Below, piece by piece: positions 11,188 through 21,300 of a stretch of 64,000 nucleotides of DNA. The notes under the pieces were generated by a model, which saw nothing but the letters and a program-made list of their open reading frames with translations, was not told the DNA's origin and made no database searches. The DNA is from Edaphochlamys debaryana. Its lineage: Eukaryota > Chlorophyta > Chlorophyceae > Chlamydomonadales. Numbering within the stretch: the first letter of the stretch is position 1; every line of letters begins with the position of its first letter. Location: contig JAEHOE010000060.1 in assembly GCA_016858145.1 (NCBI GenBank), positions 372,001 to 436,000 on the forward strand, read 5' to 3'. The translations under genes and the position numbers were made by a program.

Positions 11188-11623
11188 GAGAGGCACAGTC
11201 AGTGCCGTGCGGAAGGGATCGGCCCCACGCACGGATGAGAGGGGTTAGGCAGCGGGTTGAGTTGGGCCGTCGGGCGTTGCCTGGCACGCTGTGTAGAGGA
11301 AGTGAGGGAGGTGCATGGGGGGAAGCAGGAGATCGTGTGACTGAAGAGAGGAGGTGGGGGCCGCTGGGGAGCTGGATTGGGCGGCCCTTGATGTACGAGG
11401 AGGGGTACGCAACTGGGGGTATGCCCAGGGGTATGCCTGGGCGGGGCCCACCATAGCTACGCACGTGTGCTCCGGGCCCACTATACGGCATGAGATTGCC
11501 CCCGGCCCCACAAGCCTGTAAAAGCCGTTCGCTGTGCACTCGTGCGGCCAACTTCTCCTCTCTCCCACACCGCTCTAACCCACTACCCAACGCTATATCG
11601 ACCCTTATCGACACGCGACCGTA
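11188..11623. other. Intergenic region between BTB copies 2 and 3
   Basis: No gene seen. It holds the 3' UTR of copy 2, a candidate TGTAA signal at 11517-11521 and the probable promoter of copy 3. Confidence 0.4.
11517..11521 (+). terminator. Candidate TGTAA polyadenylation signal for BTB copy 2
   Basis: TGTAA, the usual polyadenylation signal of green algae, lies about 330 nt after the stop codon of BTB copy 2. A pentamer alone is weak evidence. Confidence 0.35.
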
Positions 11624-14085
11624 ATGTCGCAAGCTGTGCGCGCCCACCTGCGCACAATGTGGAAACAGGAGGAGAGTTCTGACTGCGTCCTCAAATTCTA
11701 CGTCTCGGGCGGATCGGAGCCACTTGCGAAGGCTGCTCGCAAGGAGGACCCTGGACAATCGCCACAGCGGTATATATACCGGCAGTTGGGCCAGCTCGCC
11801 TTTCTCCTCCAACTCAGCTCTTCCCCCGCCCAAGCCCAACAACTGACATCCCTGGAGTATTCGGCCATGGACCCCACCAGGCCAGCGCTCGTCGGCAAGC
11901 CGATGCCCGGCCACCTCCTCCTGCTTCGGCCCGGATCTTCTTTCCTCAAGTCGCAAGTAGACCGTTGGATGGGCAATATGCCTGCGGGCGCGATACCCGA
12001 GTTAAGGGTGCCCCTCGAAGACGCCGACGACTACCCCTACGCCATGTCGGCCATCCGCTTCGTTTACACCGGTGAACTGGACGACAGCGGCGCCTTTGAG
12101 CTGCTGCAGACACGGCGGCAGGCGTCCTTCCTCGGCGTTGAGGGGTGCCCCAAGGCGGCCGACGCGGCGCTGGTGGAGCTGGCCCGGTCGCGGCTCTCGG
12201 GCGTGGCGGAGCTTTACGCCTGTCGCCAGCTGCTGCCGGACCCAGAGCACGACCCCGCCGCAGCGGAGCTGCGGCCGCGGCTGAAGGCCGCTTGCCAGGA
12301 GGCGCTGGTGAAGCGGGGGGGGTACAAGGCCTCGGAGGTCATCAAAGTGACGGTCGGCGGCAGCGCCAAGGCAGTCAAGGCGGGGGAGGTGCTGGCGTGG
12401 GCTTTTCCCGACGCCCCATCCATGTTTAGCAACCCGGCGACCAGGAAGCAGCTGATGGCGCTCTCCTCTTCTGCCCTGGAGGCGCTGCTGAGCAGCGAGG
12501 GCTTTGGTACGGACGTCGAGGACAGCGTTCTGCTGCTGCTGGCCGAGTGGCTGGCCAATAAACACATGGTCCGGGGGACCAACGCAGACGAGGGAAAGCG
12601 CCTGTGCCGCTGCGTGCGGCTGTGCCAGCTCAGCAGCGTCTACTTCCACGGCGTCCTGCCGCTGATCGAGTGGTTCCCCATCGAGGAGGAGTTTGACTAC
12701 ATCGCCCAGTACAGGCAAGGCGGGATTGGGGGGTGGGCTGGGGGGGCTGTGCTCTTTCTCTCTCATGGTGGGGTCGGGGATGGAGGCACAAGAGCAGCGG
12801 TTGGTGGGCACGGCGCAGGTGCACAGCGGTTGGAAGTAGGGGGCCACGGAATCTTGTCGTAGCGCTTGTACGGCATTATGGCAGAGCTCTGCACCTTTCT
12901 GGTCACGCGCAAGACGGACTTGGTCGCACACCCAGCTCTGACGTGGGCCCTGTGCTCGCGGTCTGCGTCTGCGTAGTCTGCGTAGTCTGCGGAACACGCC
13001 CTACGCCACAACCAAGCGCTTCGCTTCGTTGATGTCTTCTAGCCCTGTGCTTGCCCCTCGTCTGCCCCTCTGTCCTTGCAGGGAGGTGCCCGACGGCCCA
13101 GCGCTGGCGGTGCTCCAGCAGGCGGGGCAGCGCGCCGGCTACGACCTGACCTGTGACTGGTACGTGTGTGTGTGGGGGGGCGCACAGATGGGTAGGGACA
13201 AATAGCGGGCAGCGTTCTCCGCATTCTCCAGGTTGCGGGGAAGACGCAGTCAGCTGCAGTGGGGCGGGGGCGCTGGAACAGGTGGCCGCCCGGGCAGAGG
13301 GCGACCTAGCAAAGTGCAAACCAGGAGCTTCAGTCCCAGCCGCCTCCATCTGGACGTCCCTCACACTACGGTACCCGTAGCGCAGATTGCCTATTCGCCT
13401 CCCGTCCCTGGGCCCCCTTCCCTCGTGCAGGTATGCCCGGTCCGCCCGCCCGCTCGGACGCTCGGACGCGGGTCACGACTACGAGTGGAGCTTCTCCCGA
13501 GAGCAGCTCGAGGCGGGGCTCATCCGACCCGCCCTGGAGAGCCCCCTGGCCAAGGTCGTGGCCATAAACTCTTTCGGCGGCAAGGACGGCGTCCGACTCA
13601 TCTCGCGCGGCTTTGAGTGGGTCCCCATGCTGCAATGGGAGCGATTCATGGAGGCGGCTGGGTTCCACTTCTACCCCACGCTTCCCGGCGTGCTGGAGGT
13701 GGCTCCGGAGGACCTGGGTGTAGTGCCGCTGCACTGATCTGACATCTGCCTGTTTACTGTTTTCAGATTAAGTAGAGCCCTCGGCCCAACACTTGGCGTG
13801 CTGAGGGGCGTGACGCACGTGCAGCCGTGCCGCATGACGGTGGCAAGGTGGGACGAGGCGGAAGCGCGCATGGAGCCCATTACGTTGTGGGCAAGGAAGG
13901 GCATGCACGTGTCGGTGGACTGCGGGTTCGGTGGGGCTGCGGCGCTGCCGCTGCTGCCCCGGGGGCCGCTGCCGGCGGGGGGCGGCCCCGAGGAGATGGC
14001 GGCGCGGGTGGCGGTGCAGGCCAGCCGCTGGGCGCCGTACCTGCACGACGGCAGGATCAGCGGTACCTTCACGTGGACCAAGTGA
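11624..14085 (+). CDS. BTB/BACK-domain protein, family copy 3 (insertion plus extra intron)
   Basis: Exons are 11624-12714, 13082-13159, 13431-13717 and 13778-14085, giving about 587 residues in phase. It starts MSQAVRA like its paralogues. Between the leader and the PGHLLLLRPGSSFL core there is an in-frame insertion of about 45 residues (around 11755-11890, containing a TATATATA stretch) that no other copy has. Intron 1 starts GCAAGG where paralogues have GTGAGC or GTGGGT, so it is a GC-AG intron. The C-terminal domain is split by an extra intron of only about 60 nt (13718-13777; donor GGTGTAG, acceptor AGTAGAG); without it the frame stops at 13735. The last exon restores the family end, ASRWAPYLHDGRISGTFTW. 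The extra intron is inferred from homology and phase. If it is not spliced, the product is truncated. Confidence 0.78.
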
Positions 14086-15220
14086 TGGATAATGAGCGAT
14101 AGCGGCTTGCATTGCATAATATGGAACAGGGCAACGCCCCGCCAGGTTCGGGACGTAGATTGCATGCGGCCACGGCGCTTTGGACCATTGAACTGTGACC
14201 TGACCATGCAACCTCTCCAGGCATTGGTGTGAGCGGACAGATTGTGGGCACAATTGAATGAGATGTGATGCGCGCGTATTAGCACGATGAATGCATGAGA
14301 CTGAAGGCCCATCATCATTACAATGCCGGATTTCATAGAGAGGAACAGATGTCTGGTCCGGACAATTGATCCGTGACCTGACCATGCCACAATGTTAGGC
14401 ATTGGCGCAAGAGGATTGTTAGCATGCAGATCATGCTAAATGATATGAATTGGGACTTGCGGGGATGCGTACTTACTTGCGAGCACTGGTGCATGCATGG
14501 GACTGAAGGGCAGTCCACTAGTATAGGGGCAGTATTGAATGGTGCACTGGGCTCATACTGCTGCTTGGTATGGCTGGTCTACGCTGTCCTGGTTGGGTGA
14601 TCAGGCCATGAGCTGGGGGGTGCATTGCCCCTTGCTTGATGTGTAGTGCTGGGACTTGCAACTCTGCCCTTGGACGGTGAGGTGTCCCACCTCTGCGATG
14701 GTGACGTACGGCTTATGATGCCGCCGCATGATACATGTGTGCGCATGGTGTGGAGCATGCACGCATGGAGCAACACCCGGTTGTGCAGGATGGTCGTGTG
14801 GGCGGGCTGATGCGGGCACCAGTGCTGGGGCCCAGGTAGTAGGGACCGCTGGACTAGTAGGGAATATGTCATCGAGTTGCAGAAGCGGAGGGAACATGCC
14901 ACAGGACGGGTCATTTCTGCTCATAACAGTGATGAATTGCACCTGACCACTTCCTACCACCGTTCCCTGCATTATACAAGACACTTTCTGCCAGCCTGCA
15001 AAACTTCAGTGCCAACCAGCTCTGCCCCTCTCCCACGTGATGGCTCCGTCCATACAGAAGTTGCCAATAGGAATTGCTGTAGACGCCCAGAAAATCTACA
15101 CCACAATGCAACTCCTCTCTCCCGCCCATGCTCTCGACTCTCTCTCGTACATCTTCCGTACAGGTATCACGCCTCTTGCCCCCACGCCGCTTACACATCC
15201 ACAACACCCCCTGGTGCGCC
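14086..15220. other. Intergenic region with a degenerate tandem repeat
   Basis: This lies between BTB copy 3 and the convergent plastid-protein gene. No gene is supportable. It is lower in GC than its surroundings and contains a two-copy degenerate repeat (see 14184-14520). Confidence 0.45.
14184..14520 (+). repeat. Two-copy degenerate direct repeat, unit about 170 nt
   Basis: Both units share GTGACCTGACCATGC (about 14196 and 14371), then AGGCATTGG, and later a block of the type GCATGxGACTGAAGG. The intervening sequence is diverged. It is probably an old tandem duplication or remnant of an unidentified repeat family. Confidence 0.6.
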
Positions 15221-17961
15221 TCACGCCGACTGCCGTGCGCTCGTGCCCACCACCACCGGCTCGGCCACCTGAGCCCCCGGCCCAGAGCCCGCCTCGCCGC
15301 CCAGACCGTCCGAAGGCTTCGCCCCCCCGTCCTCCTGGCTCGCCGTGGGCCCGCCTGGGCCCGCCGCCTTGGGCCCGGACGCCAGGCGCTCCAGGACGGG
15401 GCTGCCGCCGGTGACCGTCCCCGTGAAGGCGTCCACACGGGCGGTGAGGGACAGGTTCCTGAGAGGAAGCGGGAGGGGTTTGGGGGTCAAGGGGAAGGGG
15501 AGAAAGAGGAGAGAGGGGGCCCAGGAAGACAGTGGGCGGGCTGCCCCGCGGATGCAGCTGTTGCCAAACAGCCTCACACCGCTCCCGCTCACTTGTAGTA
15601 GCCGTTGGAAGTGCGGCCGCAGTTGGGATGCCAGTTCCTGCAAGGATGGGTGTGGACACACCGTCAGAAGCTGTGCTTGCCACAACCGCTCGCTGGCTTC
15701 CTAGGGCCCCAGCCCGCCCTCCTACCAGGCATTCCAGCAAGCCGCCTGCCCTCCCCCCAAGCTCACCCCCTTCTCCCCGCCCCCACCGCCCCCACCTGAT
15801 GAGCTGCTTGATGGTGGCGTCCGGCAGCGCCTCGGCGCTGCGCGCCGCCACCACCTCCCGCCGGAATGCCGCCACCACCTCGCTCTCGTGGCAGCGCCCG
15901 CCGCGCACCAGCCGCCCGTTGGCCCAGCGCACTGCGGCGGGGAGACAAGGAGGGGCGCAAGCCAGGGAGTGAGTGCAAGGAGTGCTTCAGGAGCGCACCC
16001 AAGAGGAGAGGCCCGCCTGACTGGGGCACGGGGCATCAATAGGCTGGCGGCCCCCTGCGCTCCGCGCCCACGCATTCCGGCTAACCCCCGACCCCCTTCC
16101 TGCTCCTTCCCTTCCAAAGCCCCTAGCCCCACCGAATGTGAGCCACTGCTCGTCCAGCTTGGCCGCCGCCTCCCGGTCCAGGCGCGCGGGGCGGCCCAGC
16201 TCGTACACCCCCGCCGCCATGAGCGAGCCCAGGCCCGTGCTGAGGCCCCAGATGCTGTCATCCAGGGCGGCCTGAGGGGGCGGGTGGGGGGACGGGGTGG
16301 TTGTTGGGAGAGTCGGTTGTCGCATGCGATGCCCTGGCTACGTGGGGTGTTGCACGTGGTGCAAGGGCCGTGCAGGTGGACAGTAGGCTGCGGTGGCCGG
16401 CCCGCTGATCCCAGCACGCCCCCCACTACCACCGGATTATACACACCTGGAGCACCCCGCTGATGGCGAAGCCGCTGGCCAGGCACACGGCCGCCGCCAC
16501 GCCGCTGAGCCACCCGGGCGCCTGGTTCACGTCCGTGATGCTGCGGGGAGGCGGGAAGGCAGGTTTAGTAAGGGCAGGGGACGGGAGAGTGCTGTGGAGT
16601 GAGGCCCGAGGGAGGCAGCAGAGCCCGGACAGCTGAGGATGAGGTGCACATCGGCCTCCGCCCCCGTCGGCCCCTGCTTGCAGCGCGCAACCCGGGCGTT
16701 GCTCCAGCTGCTCACCTGAGCCCCAGCGGCCCACGCGCCAGCAGCAGAATCATCCAGTCCTGCGGGGCCGAGGCCGAGGGAGCACCGCGGGACCGTCAGC
16801 CGTTGAAGGGGGCGTCATCGTTCTTCACGAGTCTCCCCAGCACCAGCCAGCCAGCCAGCCCGGGCATGCGTCCAGCACGCCGCCAACCTCAAGCACTGCC
16901 CACCCGGGTCCCGCCTTGTCGCCAGAAACGAGGCCCCGACCTGCTCCCAACCTCATCTTTTATCTGAGCGCGTTTACGCCGCCCAAGGCCAGCCACCACC
17001 TTGCGGCACGCCCCCTGGCCCCCCGCTGCCACTCACGGAGGGGCGCTCCGTCTCGATCTTGCCCAGGAACAGCAGCAGCTGCTGCCAGGGGGAGGCGTAG
17101 TAGAGCGAGATGCCCCACAGCACCGCCGCCACCGTGTCAGCTGGGTGTGAGGGAGCGCGGCAGGGCGGGGACACAGGCGGTTGGGATGAGGTGGTGGCGA
17201 GAGCATGGGCTGGACGCACACGGATGGTGTGAATTCACAAGAGGCTCAGGGGGCCCCTTTCGGCAGCGCCCCACCTGGGCCGAAGCCGTTGGGGTTGAGG
17301 GCGTCAGCCTCAAAGATGAAGTCCTGCAGTGGGGAGGGGGAGCACAGGTGAGCAGGTACGGGTTGACTCTTCTTAGGACAGGACACCAGGGGGGCGGCAT
17401 CCATCTGCAATGCTCTAGGTGGTTCAGTCTGCAAGGGCCCTGCGCAAGACCAGCCCCCACCTGGAGGGGGTCCGCGATCATGGGAAGGCTCAAGGTGGCA
17501 GCGCCTGCACAGCAAGCACGGTCCCAGGGGGAAGCACGGTTTCCTTCAGGGTCCTCGCACCCTCACGCCTAGTCCGTTCTGCCGCGCTGTTTGGCGCAGC
17601 GCCCCGTCCTTCAGGCACCTCGTACCCCAGGGTTAACCCCCCTGGCAGGCTCGCACCCTCACGCCTCATCCTCCCTCGACGTCCCCCGCCACCCGAGGCG
17701 AGCTGCAGGCTCACCGGCAAACACAAGCGCGCCGACGGTCAGGAGGAGCGTCGCATTGCTCGCAGTCTCCTCGGGGTCCTCCTCGCTGCTGCTGCACGCG
17801 ACGCCTCCCCGCGCAGGCCCACACTCGCGGTATGGGCTGGGGCTCGGGTGATGGATGGGCCGGCTGGAGGTCGCTGGTCCACGGCGTGAGAGCCGGACAC
17901 TGCGGGAGCCCAGCGCTGAGCCTCTAGCTGGCAGGGAGCCGGCCCGGAGCTGCAGCGCCAT
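15221..17961 (-). CDS. Predicted plastid multi-pass membrane protein conserved in the green lineage
   Basis: Ten exons with consistent phase: 17961-17715, 17504-17461, 17323-17275, 17140-17037, 16759-16716, 16540-16447, 16271-16133, 15931-15796, 15637-15593 and 15458-15221, for 379 residues. The N-terminus (MALQLRAGSLPARGSALGS) is Ala/Arg/Ser-rich and lacks acids, as in chloroplast transit peptides. Membrane segments follow: LLLTVGALVFAG, a stretch ending AAVLWGISLYYA, WMILLLARGPLGL, and VAAAVCLASGFAISGVL. The later soluble part has a striking conserved block, IRNWHPNCGRTSNGYYKNLSL, that spans two short exons and two introns. I believe homologues exist in plants, but I cannot name the family or give a function; a thylakoid or envelope location is inferred. 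An alternative upstream ATG in the same frame lies at 17991. Confidence 0.72.
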
Positions 17962-18375
17962 TCGCGTCTGTATGTGTAGTTCAGTCGGCAATTGCTTAGC
18001 GTGCTTGCTTGGCTTGCAGCGCAGCGCTATAGAAAGGCGAGTAGCTGTCTTAAGTAAGCCCGGTAGCGGTAGAACTCTTCCTGTTCAGCTGGCGACCGAC
18101 CGCATTCGTGTGGCCGCTCATTTCGTGTGGCCGGTCATCGCACCACCGCGCCCACACCACCACTGCGACCTCGGCGACTTCACCCAACGCCTTATCGACC
18201 CACCACTCTGTGGGCTTGACTGGCCTGCTCGCTCGCGCACGCGACAAGTCCCCTCGCCATGCATCTATCCCGCGCCATCCTCCGTCCCCACCCGCCGACC
18301 ATGCCCACACATGCCCGTGCACGCTCCCTTCCCCACCCGCACACCCAATCCCCGCACTCCCCGCAGTCTCCCGCT
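17962..18375. other. Short intergenic region between two minus-strand genes
   Basis: It holds the 3' UTR of the upstream EF-hand-like gene and the promoter and 5' UTR of the plastid-protein gene. No other feature seen. Confidence 0.4.
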
Positions 18376-21300
18376 TCACCCCCCGCGCTCCGCCTCCTCG
18401 GCCTCCTCCGCCGTCTGCGGCACGGGCACCAGCACGCCCGCCTTCTTGTACACATTGTCCAGCAGCTCGCCCAGAAACTCCTCGAAGCCGCCGCCCGCCT
18501 CGGCGCCGCCCGAGCCCGCGGGGGGCGGCGCGGCCTTCTTCCTGCGAAGATAAACACAAGAAACAGGGCTTGGGCTGAGCGACCGAGCTTGGCTTGAACA
18601 CCGGTGCATGTCAGCTGGGTCCTAGCTGGGTCCTGGCTAGTGTGCTCAGCCCGCTAGGGTGTGCTGGCACAGCTGCCATGTGCTGTGTATCGGGGCGGGG
18701 ACATGAGCAGCGACGAAGGGGGGAAAGGGGCCGCACCTGTTGTTGAAGGTAGTCCACGCGGAGCCCAGCAGCAGGCGCTCGAACTGGTCGTAGTCCACCT
18801 CCAGGGGCTGTGGGGGGGGGGGGTAGGGGGGGGGGGGTAGGGAAGGTGTGTGGGGGCGGGAAGTGCGTGTGTGTGTGGGGGGGGAGGGGGTCAGGAGGGC
18901 GCGGAGCGGGCTGTTACCACACGGGGTCAGAGCTAGGTGGTGGCGGTGGTGGTGGTGCGGTGCGTGGTGTGGTGGCGGTGCGTGGTGTGAGGTGGAGGAA
19001 GCAAGCAGGGATGCGGGGGCAAGGGGCCGCTGCGCCCCACTCGGTTCGTCCCTGGGCCCTCCCCAGTCCCCACCTGGGGGTGCAGCACGAAGGTCTCTGG
19101 GTCGGTGCCCCGCTGCTTGGAGAAGACAGCGATGAGGGCCAGCTCCTGGGGGGGGGGGAGGGGGGAAGGGGGAAGGGGGGAGGCGGGATCAAGATCTCGT
19201 GGGGGAGGGGGAGATGACTTGAAGGGCTTGCATGGACGAGTGTTGCTGCTCTAGACCGAAGCGCACACCGTAGCGCAGAGCCAAGCCGCCCCCGCCCTCC
19301 GTCCCTCATCGCTAAGTCGCGACGCCGTTCCCACCCCATCCCCTGCTTTCTCACCCTGGCCCCACAAGGCCCTCCCCTAAGTAGTACCTATGGGCCCCGT
19401 CCCCCGCCCCCGCCCGCCACCCCCCTGGCCCCCCTCCCCGCCTCCTCCCCGCCCCCTCACCCCCCCCCACCTGCAGGTTGAAGTCCCTCCCCAGCATGCC
19501 CCACTTGGCCAGGTGGTTGCACAGCCAGCGCAGGTCCACCCGCACGGGGGCACCCCGAGTGCGCTTGAGCTGGCAAGAGTCCAGCGTCTGCTCCGTCAGC
19601 CTTGGGGGGGGAGAGGTAGGGGTTCGGGGGGGCATTAGGTTGTGGTGCAGCCTTTGCCACGGCCCCTTGTCACCCGAGCCCAGCCTGCCGAACGCCGTGG
19701 ACGCAGGGTCATTCACAAGCACCCGACCTGCCACGACGCGTCGCGCACCCCTGCCCCGCCCCCCGGCCCCGCCCCTCTTCAGACCCCGGGGCCCACAGTC
19801 CCTTCCCCCCCCTCCCCCCCACGCACTTGCGCCCCTTCCTCAGCAGCAGCATGGCGTTGGAGTTGTTGACGGCGGCCGAGAAGCGCTCCAGGCGGCGCTG
19901 CAGGTCGGGGAAGGAGCTGGAGGCGAAGCACTCGCGGAACAGGGCCGTGACCTGGGGTGGAGGGGGGTGGAGGGGGTGGATGGGGAGGGGGTGAGGGGAA
20001 GCCTGGGGCGGGTCAGGAGACGGGGCAGGGAAGGGCGTGTGAGGGGCTTGCGTGAGGGGACCTGGGCCGCCCTCATCCGTTGGGACAGGCCGGACAGGGC
20101 GGGGGAGCACGCCGGCCCCAGCCCCACACTGCCGCAGGCCTGCTTCCGTCTCCCCCTCTCCAGCACCCCCGCTCCATTCCCTCCTTCTCCCCTCCCCGCC
20201 CCCGCCCCCGGCGCTTGCCTTGAGCGAGAGGTGGTTGTAGGCCGCCTGGCTGGGGTTCTCCGCCGCGTATCGCCCCGCCGCCATGTGCACCAGCGCCAGC
20301 ATGAAGTCGAGCAGGTCGAACGTGGACACACCCGACTTGGCCTCAACCTGGGGTGGGGGTTGAAGTGGGGTGTGAGGGTTGGGGTGGGGAGGTGTGTGGG
20401 GTGTGGTTGGGGGGGTAGCAAGAGGTTGGCAGTGGCGAGCTTCAGGGTTTGGGCAAGACGGCCCAACCCAACCTTCGCCTTCGCCTCCCCACTCCTTCCC
20501 CACTCTCCCCCCCATTTCCTTCCCCTTAACAAGGACTCAGCAACTGCCAGGCGGCGGGTTTGCTGTGCCGCTTTGAGCAGGCCTACGGCCCTGAGTGCCT
20601 GTAGACTTTCAGCACCCCGGCCCCTCCACGCCCCCACGCGCCTTCCTCGCGAGCGTGGTCTCGGCCGTGGCCACGGACGTGAAGATCTCGTCCACCCGCT
20701 CGGGCGGGAAGCGGGGCGTGATGACCTTGGCGGCGGCCATGGCGGCTCGGAACTGGGGCAGCGTGAGGTTGCCCAGCTGCTCGCCCGAGGTGGTGGAGTT
20801 GGTGGCGCCGTCGGCGGACTGCAGCAGGAACAGCATCTGCACGGCGCCTGGGGTCCAGGGGAGGGGGAGGGGGAGGGATTGGGGCGGAGGGGGCCGTCGG
20901 GTCGGGGACTGGGGGAGGAAGGGGCAAAGAGCGGCCGCGCACTCTTTCGACCCGTATGGGCCCCAGCGGGCGGCCATCCATGACCCATTCCCTGCCCCGT
21001 TCTTCCCCCTCTCCTCCCCTCCCCTCCCCCTCCCCCCCTCACCCGCGTACTGCACCAGCAGCGCCTTGACCTTGTCCAGGTCCTTCTCCGCCACCACGGC
21101 GTCAGCGCGGAGCAGGTCGGGCTCGATGAGCGCACCCAGGCCCTCGGCCTGGAGTGTGCAGGGGAGGGAAAGGAGGGAGAGGGGAGGGAGAGGGGAGGGA
21201 GAGGGGTGGGGAGGCGGGCAGCGGGTGGACGGAGGTAGCCGCATCATGTCGCATCAGATCGCATCGGAGGAGCGCCTAGTCCTTATCAACATCCAAGCGC

